NCBI RefSeq assembly: GCF_039521325.1
Contig: NZ_BAAACD010000024.1
Strand: one strand, 5' to 3'
DNA: 64,000 nt
Origin: Clostridium_X cadaveris
Lineage (GTDB): Bacteria; Bacillota; Clostridia; Clostridiales; Clostridiaceae
The notes beneath the pieces were generated by a model. That model saw only the letters and a list, made by a program, of their open reading frames with translations. It was not told where the DNA came from and did no database searches. The translations under genes and the position numbers were made by a program. This document shows positions 1-6,460 of this stretch, one piece after another. Position 1 is the stretch's first letter, and each line of letters starts with the position of its first letter.

Positions 1-2
1 CC

Positions 3-1904
3 CTTTTCTATATATCCATCTTTTTCTAATATATTTAAAACCTTGGTTATGTCTTTATGATAGGTTGAATCCGTAACGCCATAAGTATTATTAATAAGTA
101 TAGCTATCTCGCTTTTTCTCATTCCTTCAGGTCTAAATAATCCTTTTTTACATTTTTCAATAAGTCTTTTTAAAATATCTTCCTCCCTGGTGGCTTTTCT
201 TGCGGTCTCGCTTTCTTTTTTGTTTTTTATTGTAGTTTCATCTATTTCTAACTTTGTAGCTGTAATTATTGTACTGGTATCTCTAAAATTAAGATTAACC
301 AGGTAATACCTATACCCTGTTAACCCAAATCTATAGTCACCCTTAATTAATTTAATGGGTTTTACTTCATGGTCCAGCTCTTCATCACTTTTATTGATAT
401 CTTGCTTTTCATCTTCATCAAATTTTTCAAGATGAATAACACTATCACTATGCCTTGAAAAAGCTGCCGCTCCTGATATCTTTCCGTTTCTATTTGTATT
501 TTTCATTCTGTTATTATGATGAGTTAATATAACTGAAAAATTATATTTATTTATCATTTCCTTTAGCTCTCTAAAGAACTGCTTCACTTCGTCATTATCA
601 GTTATTTCACCATCAAAGATATAAGATATAGGATCCAGGATTACTAAATCAGGTTTAAATTTAACAATCATATCCTCAAATATATTTTTATCTTTATTCC
701 ATTCAAAAGAATCAAGGCTACTATTATAATCAAACATGAATAAATTATCCTTAAATATATCAAGTTCTAGCTTTCTACCATTAATTAAATTGATAATTCT
801 ATCTCTTACGTCGAGCTCTGTTGACATTAATAATACTTTTCCCTTTTTAAATACCTCATGACCTAATGTTGTCGTTCCAGTAATTACTCCTAGTGCTATA
901 TCTAAAGCAATATAAGTCTTAAATGTTTTAGGATCACCTACTAATAAATTAATGCCTTTATCATAAATCAATCTATGAACTAAAAAACTAGGTTTTTCTA
1001 TAGGAGAAGATTTTAAAGAATCAATAAAATCAAATACCTTTATATCTCTTCTCTTTTCCTCTACATCAAAACGTATTTTTCTATAAACGCTTTCGGCTGT
1101 TGCTTCCCAACCACTTTCTTCCTCTGCAAAATAGATTTCATTAACCATTTTTGCAATAGCTTTAATTGAGATAAAATCAGTTAAATTATGTTGCTTAGCA
1201 TATAAGAATAATTTTTCATTTAAAGCTACATTACGTCCGTCACCGTCTACCATACCTTTTAAAGGCAAAAATATATCTTCATCCATTAATTCGAACTTAT
1301 CGAGTTTCTGTGTTATATTATTTTTAAGTTTATTAATCAACGACTGTGGCATTTGATGTATATCATTATTATTTAATATCTTATATTCAAGTATTTTATT
1401 ATCTATTTTTCTTTGACTATATGGGATAGGTGCCTGACCACCATCATTCCTCGCATCTATCCCAGGATATCCCTCAACTATATTAGCTTCATTTTTAATC
1501 CCTTCTACATACTTAAAATATAAATGCTTTCCTCCTCTGGGTGTCTCAACTATAAAAGTAGACTCTATAATTTTTTTATCCTCTTCAGGTAATCTACTAA
1601 TTATTTCTTGAAAATTCTCTACTCCGTTAACTCCATGTTTATGATCCACATCTAAATCTATAATAGTTATTCCACTTCTAGCTCCAGTCAACAAGCCAAA
1701 GCCTGTTATTTTTCCTTTTTTAGTTTCTCCCTTTCTATTTACCCAATGAAAGATTTTATTTTTAATTTCATCTACAGATTTAATCCAATATTCTTCATTG
1801 CTCCATGTACAATATGGCTTATTCTGATTATTTGTAATTGGTACTATAGGAATTAAATTATACTGTTTCGCTAAATTCTTTACTTTTGTTAAATCAATAT
1901 CCAT
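3..1904 (-). CDS. Primase-polymerase (PrimPol)/helicase fusion protein, C-terminus outside window
   Basis: This is a replication-initiation protein of a mobile element; 634 codons are visible and the frame stays open to the left edge. Residues about 1-190 form an archaeo-eukaryotic primase (Prim-Pol) domain: the metal motif IIDLDVDH lies near residue 81, followed by TPRGGKHLYF and then GIDARNDGGQAPIPYS, in the family order. A RecA-like helicase domain follows, with a P-loop near residue 320 (GDPKTFKT, Phe in place of the usual Gly before Lys) and Walker B DLVILDPIS near 420. The last part looks like a winged helix that ends beyond the window. The ATG is preceded by AGGTGA at 8 bases, and an adjacent GTG is an alternative start. 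Together these domains can make primers and unwind DNA at an element-borne origin. Product class is sure; the element type is inferred. Confidence 0.88.
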   Translation of the reverse strand, partial: MDIDLTKVKNLAKQYNLIPIVPITNNQNKPYCTWSNEEYWIKSVDEIKNKIFHWVNRKGETKKGKITGFGLLTGARSGITIIDLDVDHKHGVNGVENFQEIISRLPEEDKKIIESTFIVETPRGGKHLYFKYVEGIKNEANIVEGYPGIDARNDGGQAPIPYSQRKIDNKILEYKILNNNDIHQMPQSLINKLKNNITQKLDKFELMDEDIFLPLKGMVDGDGRNVALNEKLFLYAKQHNLTDFISIKAIAKMVNEIYFAEEESGWEATAESVYRKIRFDVEEKRRDIKVFDFIDSLKSSPIEKPSFLVHRLIYDKGINLLVGDPKTFKTYIALDIALGVITGTTTLGHEVFKKGKVLLMSTELDVRDRIINLINGRKLELDIFKDNLFMFDYNSSLDSFEWNKDKNIFEDMIVKFKPDLVILDPISYIFDGEITDNDEVKQFFRELKEMINKYNFSVILTHHNNRMKNTNRNGKISGAAAFSRHSDSVIHLEKFDEDEKQDINKSDEELDHEVKPIKLIKGDYRFGLTGYRYYLVNLNFRDTSTIITATKLEIDETTIKNKKESETARKATREEDILKRLIEKCKKGLFRPEGMRKSEIAILINNTYGVTDSTYHKDITKVLNILEKDGYIEK

Positions 1905-1912
1905 CACAGGTC

Positions 1913-2020
1913 TCACCTACTTATAAATGACATTTTAAAAAGCTTTAATCCTTCTAAGGAAGGTGTGCAATGAAATTCTGCACATAGCTGCATATATTTA
2001 TTTAATAATCTTATGTTCAT
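1913..2020 (-). CDS. Small ORF (35 aa) directly upstream of the PrimPol gene
   Basis: The ORF starts at an ATG with an excellent ribosome binding site (GGAGGG, 6 bases before the start) and encodes MNIRLLNKYMQLCAEFHC followed by 17 more residues. Its stop lies 8 bases before the PrimPol ATG, and the PrimPol ribosome binding site sits inside its last codons, so the two are probably translationally coupled. No family is recognised. It may be a true small protein or a leader peptide that delivers ribosomes to the replication gene. Confidence 0.5.
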   Translation of the reverse strand: MNIRLLNKYMQLCAEFHCTPSLEGLKLFKMSFISR

Positions 2021-2049
2021 TTAATCCCTCCAAACTTATAAACATTCTC

Positions 2050-2232
2050 TTATTCTTCTACTTCTACAACACCTTTGTACAAGTCATAACCAAATACCAT
2101 TGATGATCCCTGGAAGTCAGTAACCTTTATTTGGTCAAGGCCTGTTAAGATTTCAACCTCCATATGGTCCATATTAAAATTTTTCTTTATATAGTCTAAA
2201 ATAATAAATTCTCTTACTGTATTAGCTTTCAT
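2050..2232 (-). CDS. Small acidic hypothetical protein of the mobile element (60 aa)
   Basis: The 60-residue protein begins MKANTVREFIILDYIKKNF and ends with an acidic VVEVEE tail. A strong ribosome binding site (AAGGAG) stands before the ATG. It lies between the excisionase-like gene and the PrimPol gene on the same strand, so it is likely co-expressed with them. I recognise no domain. Small acidic proteins in this position of islands and prophages are usually uncharacterised; some regulate replication or bind host proteins, but nothing in this sequence decides that. A stem-loop lies immediately upstream. Confidence 0.6.
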   Translation of the reverse strand: MKANTVREFIILDYIKKNFNMDHMEVEILTGLDQIKVTDFQGSSMVFGYDLYKGVVEVEE

Positions 2233-2251
2233 AATATATTCACTCCTTTTA

Positions 2252-2285
2252 TTGATTTAGCCTTATTCTGCTAGGCTCAAATCAA
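2252..2285 (-). promoter_or_regulatory. Stem-loop just upstream of the 60-aa gene
   Basis: Arms TTGATTT and AAATCAA (7 bp) are followed inward by AGCC/GGCT (4 bp), with one unpaired base and an 11-base loop. No T-run follows on the - strand, and the ribosome binding site of the next gene begins directly after the stem. This fits an RNA structure affecting stability or translation, or a protein-binding site, better than a terminator. The remaining intergenic sequence to 2415 holds two short inverted repeats (TAAGAG/CTCTTA near 2320-2341 and TGTCC/GGACA near 2377-2391) and no further gene. Confidence 0.45.
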
Positions 2286-2415
2286 TTTAAATTACTTTCC
2301 AGTGTATTTATACCTTTAAGAGCGTTGCACTCTCTTATGCCTTCCTAGCGTTGTCTATAGAACTTTTAGAAATGTGTCCACTAAGGACAGAAATTTAATT
2401 ACTACTCTACCTATT

Positions 2416-2700
2416 CTATTTACAGATTTGTTTTTCTACCCAATCCTCTAATCCTTTTTTGGATATAAAATACTTTTCACCTATCATAAACCCAGGAAAG
2501 TCTTCTTCTTTCAGTAGAGTGTATATAGCGTTATTACCTATGCCTAGAACCTTAGCAGCCTCTTTAGGTGTGTATGATAACTTTTGGTCTTCTTCTATTG
2601 GTTTAAACTCCTTAATTCTTTCTCTAACTTCTGACGCTATAAAGTCAACTGTTAGATTAATAAACTTTTCAAAGTAAGGATCTCTTTGAATATTCTCCAT
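2416..2700 (-). CDS. Excisionase-like helix-turn-helix DNA-binding protein
   Basis: The 94-aa protein has an N-terminal helical part and, from about residue 42, a MerR/excisionase-type winged helix (HTH_17 class). The motif SYTPKEAAKVLGIGNNAIY is followed by a wing with FMIGEKYFISKKGLEDWV. Proteins of this class bend DNA at attachment sites to favour excision and often also regulate the element's genes. The ATG has a GGAGGG ribosome binding site. It is the second gene of the leftward arm, after the Cro-like regulator, which is where islands and prophages place xis. The excisionase role is inferred from family and position; a purely regulatory role is possible. Confidence 0.75.
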   Translation of the reverse strand: MENIQRDPYFEKFINLTVDFIASEVRERIKEFKPIEEDQKLSYTPKEAAKVLGIGNNAIYTLLKEEDFPGFMIGEKYFISKKGLEDWVEKQICK

Positions 2701-2757
2701 TTAACTCCCTCCAATTCAATAGGGTTTAGCTTGTCCTATTTGATAATTTTTTAAGTG

Positions 2758-2961
2758 TTACTGTTCATCTGAGATAATTTCTGTTACATCTACTTTTAAA
2801 GTTCTTGCTAATAAACCTAAACTTTTAGTAGATGGTTTTTGTTTTCCGTTGATAATTTTTGATACTGTAGTTCTTCCAAGTTTTGATTTTTCAGCTAAAT
2901 CATTAACTGATAAACATTCTTTCGCCATAGCTATTTTTATTTTGCACAAATCTAAATTCAA
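2758..2961 (-). CDS. Small Cro-like XRE-family regulator
   Basis: This 67-aa protein is essentially one lambda-repressor-like helix-turn-helix: recognition region LAEKSKLGRTTVSKIINGKQKPS at about residues 22-44, then a dimer-type tail. The start is most likely TTG at 2961, preceded by AAAGGGG at 8 bases; the next ATG, at residue 12, would cut into the first helix. It is divergent from the larger repressor gene at 3109 with about 150 bp between them. That is the classical switch layout in which a Cro/Str-type protein opens the replication arm. Function is inferred from domain and arrangement. Confidence 0.8.
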   Translation of the reverse strand: MNLDLCKIKIAMAKECLSVNDLAEKSKLGRTTVSKIINGKQKPSTKSLGLLARTLKVDVTEIISDEQ

Positions 2962-2976
2962 ATATATTCGCCCCTT
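2960..2976. repeat. 17-bp direct repeat, copy 1
   Basis: The 17 bases AAATATATTCGCCCCTT recur exactly at 3584-3600. This copy spans the TTG start region and ribosome binding site of the Cro-like gene; the other lies just before the integrase gene. They may be remnants of a local duplication or protein-binding sites. Confidence 0.5.
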
Positions 2977-2980
2977 TCAC

Positions 2981-3077
2981 ACATTTGTATGCAATTAATA
3001 TCCATGAGTTTATTATATGTCTTGTTTTGTGTGAAGTCAATACTATTTTTTATTTTTTTGTTTACATTTGTGTGCAA
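2981..3077. promoter_or_regulatory. Candidate repressor operators between the divergent regulator genes
   Basis: ACATTTGTATGCAA at 2981-2994 and ACATTTGTGTGCAA at 3064-3077 differ at one base. A weaker relative (GTTTTGTGTGAA) lies near 3024-3035, and a partial TTGCACAAAT in the opposite orientation lies at 2942-2951. The sites flank a very AT-rich stretch that must hold the promoters of both regulator genes, so they are good candidates for binding by one or both XRE proteins. Direct reading supports the repeats; the binding is inferred. Confidence 0.55.
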
Positions 3078-3108
3078 CTTGATTACAATGTTTATGAGGA
3101 GTGATTAA

Positions 3109-3558
3109 ATGAATATTGGTGAAAAAATTAAATTCTATAGAAAAAATCTTAATTTAAGCCAAGAAGAACTTGCAAAAATGAGCGGACTTTCTAGAAATGC
3201 AATATATAATTATGAAAAAGGAAAACGTCAACCAGATTTTACTGTTCTTAATGATATATCTGCGGCTCTTAACTGCAGTGTATTTGATTTAACAATGGAT
3301 ACTGATAAACTCAAAAATGATGTTAATCTTATTGAATCGGAAAAGTATATTATCGAATTAGCAGAAAAGAATAATATAAAAATAACTAAAGAATATGATG
3401 ATGATGGTGATGGTGAATATCTCAGATATGTTTATATTAAATTTGAAAATAAGGAATTTAGATTATCATCAACTGAATTCCATGAACTATCACAAAGAAT
3501 CATAGATTCATTAATTACTAATATTGTTGCTGCTGAAAACTATAACTTAATAAAATAG
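3109..3558 (+). CDS. XRE-family repressor (CI/Stl-like)
   Basis: The 149-aa protein has an N-terminal helix-turn-helix (residues about 5-60; LSQEELAKMSGLSRNAIYNY then EKGKRQP) and a C-terminal region of about 80 residues that I do not recognise. That region contains an acidic EYDDDGDGEY stretch. No LexA-type Ser-Lys autocleavage domain is evident, so induction may depend on an anti-repressor protein, as in phage satellites, rather than on RecA. The ribosome binding site is GAGGAG, 9 bases before the ATG. It reads in the same direction as the integrase and divergently from the Cro-like gene, which suggests it is the master repressor of the element. Confidence 0.8.
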   Translation: MNIGEKIKFYRKNLNLSQEELAKMSGLSRNAIYNYEKGKRQPDFTVLNDISAALNCSVFDLTMDTDKLKNDVNLIESEKYIIELAEKNNIKITKEYDDDGDGEYLRYVYIKFENKEFRLSSTEFHELSQRIIDSLITNIVAAENYNLIK

Positions 3559-3583
3559 CCTATATTAAGCCTTATAAAGCTTT

Positions 3584-3600
3584 AAATATATTCGCCCCTT
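3584..3600. repeat. 17-bp direct repeat, copy 2
   Basis: An exact second copy of AAATATATTCGCCCCTT, lying between the repressor stop and the integrase ribosome binding site. See 2960-2976. Confidence 0.5.
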
Positions 3601-3634
3601 ATAGAATATGATTTAAACTTAAGGAGGTCTAACA

Positions 3635-4801
3635 ATGGCTAAAACAATATATAAGAAAAAAATTAAAGGTAATAAAGAATATTATTTCTATAGATTAAGA
3701 CATGAGAATTTAAAATCACCTAAGGATATCTATGGATCCACAGTAAAAGAATTAGAAAATAAGATAAGAAAAATCAAATACGACCTAGACCATGGAATTG
3801 TTGATAATAAAGAATACTTTGAACCATTCTTTACTGATTGGCTCTTTGAGGTGCATTTTGCACACCTTAAGGCTTCGACAAAAGAAAACTATGAAGGTGT
3901 TTATAGGTTATATATAAAGAATAGTTCTCTTTCTAAAATTAAAGTAAGAGATTTAAAATTAATTGATGTGCAAAAATATTACAATAACTTAGTGAATAAC
4001 AACTGCACTATTACCAGGATAAAAAACATTCATAAGATAATACGTCCTTTTATTAGATATCTTTATGATAACAATATAATTATCAAAGACTTTTCTGCAG
4101 CTATAGTTCTACCAAAAGAAGATGAAAAAATAAAATTAGCTAAGCAAAATAAGATCATCCCTCTTGCATTGGATGAACAAAAAATATTTATTGAAGCAAT
4201 TAAGGGCCATAACTTAGAAATGTTATTTCTTACAGCTCTTTATACTGGTTTAAGACAAGGTGAGTTATTTGCTCTTACCTGGGATGATATAAATTTTGAA
4301 GAAAACTATATTGATGTAAATAAAACATATAAATATATAGCTGATGTGTCAAAGGATGGTCGTTCCAGTGGATATAGTTCTATTCAAACTCCTAAAACAT
4401 CAAAAAGTGTTAGAAAAGTACCTATACCACAATTTCTCATAAAGCCTTTAATTCAATATAGGAATGAGCAAAGACTAGAAAAAATAAGATATGCTAATTT
4501 ATACAAGGATAATAATCTAGTGTTTTGTAATAAGCTTGGTGCTTATCTAGTAGATAGTACTGTAGGTCGTCAATACAAAAATATATTGATGAAAAATAAT
4601 ATAGCTGATAGAAAGTTTCATGATCTTAGGCATACCTATGCAACTAGATTATTTGAGCTTGGAGAGGATCCTAAAACAGTCCAGGAGTTATTAGGTCATA
4701 GTACTGTTGCAATTACATTAAATACCTACACTCATGTATTAGAATCAGTTAAGGAAAAAGCCGTTTCAAAGTTGGATAAACTTCAATCAATCTTAAAATA
4801 A
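3635..4801 (+). CDS. int: Tyrosine site-specific integrase
   Basis: The 388-aa phage-type integrase has an N-terminal arm-binding (AP2-like) region at about 1-60, a SAM-like core-binding domain at about 65-155, and the catalytic domain from about 175. The catalytic set is complete: Arg207 (TGLRQGE), a Lys in PKTSKSVRK, His329 and Arg332 (FHDLRHTYAT), His355 (LLGHS) and nucleophile Tyr365 (NTYTHV). Length is normal for the family, so it is probably active. The ribosome binding site is AAGGAGG, 7 bases before the ATG. It is the last gene of the element before the chromosomal yebC, as expected when the attachment site lies beside int. Confidence 0.95.
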   Translation: MAKTIYKKKIKGNKEYYFYRLRHENLKSPKDIYGSTVKELENKIRKIKYDLDHGIVDNKEYFEPFFTDWLFEVHFAHLKASTKENYEGVYRLYIKNSSLSKIKVRDLKLIDVQKYYNNLVNNNCTITRIKNIHKIIRPFIRYLYDNNIIIKDFSAAIVLPKEDEKIKLAKQNKIIPLALDEQKIFIEAIKGHNLEMLFLTALYTGLRQGELFALTWDDINFEENYIDVNKTYKYIADVSKDGRSSGYSSIQTPKTSKSVRKVPIPQFLIKPLIQYRNEQRLEKIRYANLYKDNNLVFCNKLGAYLVDSTVGRQYKNILMKNNIADRKFHDLRHTYATRLFELGEDPKTVQELLGHSTVAITLNTYTHVLESVKEKAVSKLDKLQSILK

Positions 4802-4806
4802 TAAAT

Positions 4807-4861
4807 CCCTCTTTCTTGTCCCTTTAACTCTTCAAAAATCAATAAGGGGCAAAAAAGAGGG
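4807..4861. repeat. Inverted repeat downstream of int, near the presumed element boundary
   Basis: The left arm CCCTCTTTCTTGTCCCTT and the right arm AAGGGGCAAAAAAGAGGG pair along most of their length, with CCCTCTTT/AAAGAGGG perfect. No T-run follows on either side. It may be a transcription-blocking stem between the element and yebC, or part of the attachment region. Confidence 0.4.
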
Positions 4862-4934
4862 CAATGTATAAATATATAAAAAATTATATACTCACAAAGT
4901 TAGCATTTAAGCCTATTACAGCTTAAATTTATTT

Positions 4935-5672
4935 TTATTCTTCCCAACCTTCTGGAAACTCTGCATTATGGTAAACTTCTTGAACGTCGTCATCATCTTC
5001 AAGTAAGTCTAACATCTTTTGGAACTTCTTAGCGTCATCTTCATTAATTGAAGTATATGTATCTGGAATCATCTTTACTCCAGCTTCTAAGAATTCTAAT
5101 CCTTCTGCTTCTAAGGCTTCTCTAACTGTTCCAAAATCTTCTGGAGATGTTGTAACTATGAATACTTCCTCTTCTGCTGCGAAATCCTCTGCTCCAGCAT
5201 CTAAAGCCATCATCATAACTTCATCTTCATCTAAATCAGCTTTTTCTATTATTATTTCTCCCTTTTCTTGGAACATGAAACCTACACAACCTGAATTACC
5301 CATATTTCCGCCGCCCTTTGTGAAGGCATTTCTAACATTACCTGCTGATCTATTCTTGTTGTCTGTAAGAACATCAACAATTACAGCGACTCCACTTGGA
5401 CCATATCCTTCATAAACTATATTTTCGTAGTTTACTGAATTTGCTTCTCCAGCAGCCTTTTTTATAGCTCTTGATATGTTGTCATTAGGCATGTTTGCAG
5501 CTTTTGCTTTTGCAACTACGTCTCTTAATTTACTGTTAGTGTCTAGGTTTGGTCCTCCATTTTTAACTGCAACAACAATTTCCTTACCTATCTTAGTAAA
5601 TATCTTACCTCTTTTTGCATCTGTCTTACCTTTTTTCGCTTGAATATTATGCCATTTTGAATGTCCTGACAT
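4935..5672 (-). CDS. yebC: YebC/PmpR family protein
   Basis: The 245-aa protein matches the conserved YebC family end to end. It starts MSGHSKWHNIQAKKGKTDAK, contains the glycine-rich GGGNMGNSGCVGFMF segment, and has the acidic C-terminal domain usual for this cytoplasmic three-domain fold. Family members were described as DNA-binding regulators; more recent work links some to relief of ribosome stalling at proline-rich stretches. The gene ends next to the mobile element but is intact, with full C-terminus, so the element did not disrupt it. Its closest upstream neighbour is yigZ, about 135 bp away on the same strand. Confidence 0.95.
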   Translation of the reverse strand: MSGHSKWHNIQAKKGKTDAKRGKIFTKIGKEIVVAVKNGGPNLDTNSKLRDVVAKAKAANMPNDNISRAIKKAAGEANSVNYENIVYEGYGPSGVAVIVDVLTDNKNRSAGNVRNAFTKGGGNMGNSGCVGFMFQEKGEIIIEKADLDEDEVMMMALDAGAEDFAAEEEVFIVTTSPEDFGTVREALEAEGLEFLEAGVKMIPDTYTSINEDDAKKFQKMLDLLEDDDDVQEVYHNAEFPEGWEE

Positions 5673-5808
5673 TATAATCGTCCTCCTATCACATCTAAAT
5701 ATATAAACTTTAAATAATATTTTAATTACAATGGCTTAGATTATTAAGCCTTGTGAAAACAAAAATTCCAAATTATTATATCACATAATATACCATGGTT
5801 TCAACTTT

Positions 5809-6459
5809 CTATATATTCTTAAAGAGTCTCGTACCATCTTTAAAATATATATCTTCTTCGGATTTTTCTATGGATATCTTTCCATTAGTAGCTTCTATAA
5901 ATTCTTTTTCTACTGTATCTACGAAAGTTGTTTCACATAAGAGTCTTATCTTCACCTTATCTGTATATTCCGTATCTTCTATATGCCAGCTGTTTTGACC
6001 ACATATATATTGTATTTTACCTAATAAATCATAATCAAGAGTAAGACTAACTTCAAGTCCTTTTACTTTTTCAACTATTCCTGCTGCTTTTATGGCAACA
6101 CTGGCTCCCTTTGTATAGGCTCTAGTAAGTCCTCCAGTTCCTAGAAGCACTCCTCCAAAATATCTAGTCACAACTACAGCACAATCTGTTATCCCGCTCT
6201 TTTTTATAACTTCTAAAGCTGGTATTCCTGCAGTTCCTTGAGGTTCACCGTCATCTGTATACCTCTGAATCCCCATATTTTCACCTATTACATAGGCATA
6301 TACATTATGAGTCGCTTGTTTATGCTTACTTTTTATCTCATCTATAAAAGCTCTGGCTTCTGCTTCATTCTCAACTCTCTTTACGTTTCCTATAAACAAA
6401 GATTTTTTTTCTTCAAATTCGTCAGTGGCTCTCAGTTCTTTTATGGTTTTATAACTCAT
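5809..6459 (-). CDS. yigZ: YigZ/IMPACT family protein (UPF0029)
   Basis: The 216-aa protein has an N-terminal UPF0029 domain (about 1-120), with the hallmark DGEPQGTAGIPALEVI and VVTRYFGGVLLGTGGL motifs, followed by the small C-terminal DUF1949-type domain. YigZ is a cytoplasmic protein of uncertain biochemical role, related to eukaryotic IMPACT, which acts in translational control. The ATG has a GGAGG site that lies inside the end of the upstream regulator gene; the two genes are separated by a single base, so they are probably co-translated. Confidence 0.93.
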   Translation of the reverse strand: MSYKTIKELRATDEFEEKKSLFIGNVKRVENEAEARAFIDEIKSKHKQATHNVYAYVIGENMGIQRYTDDGEPQGTAGIPALEVIKKSGITDCAVVVTRYFGGVLLGTGGLTRAYTKGASVAIKAAGIVEKVKGLEVSLTLDYDLLGKIQYICGQNSWHIEDTEYTDKVKIRLLCETTFVDTVEKEFIEATNGKISIEKSEEDIYFKDGTRLFKNI

Positions 6460-6460
6460 A

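Larger units (their letters stand above)
1..4870. mobile_element. End of an integrated element resembling a phage-inducible chromosomal island (left part outside window)
   Basis: An integrase and a repressor read one way. A second small repressor, an excisionase-like protein, two small ORFs and a primase-polymerase/helicase fusion read the other way. This two-arm plan (int and stl against str, xis, pri-rep) is known from phage-inducible chromosomal islands; some integrative plasmids and prophages also carry these genes. No capsid, portal, tail, terminase or relaxase gene is visible, but the element continues past the left edge. The right boundary is inferred to lie between the integrase stop (4801) and the yebC stop (4935), because yebC begins conserved chromosomal sequence. 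The attachment core cannot be fixed without the other end. The class (satellite, prophage or plasmid-like) is an inference. Confidence 0.7.

Noticed and set aside
2416..2961. Two small adjacent HTH genes as a toxin-antitoxin pair
   Set aside because: Both products are DNA-binding folds (XRE and excisionase type), and neither resembles a toxin. Their place in the island explains them better.
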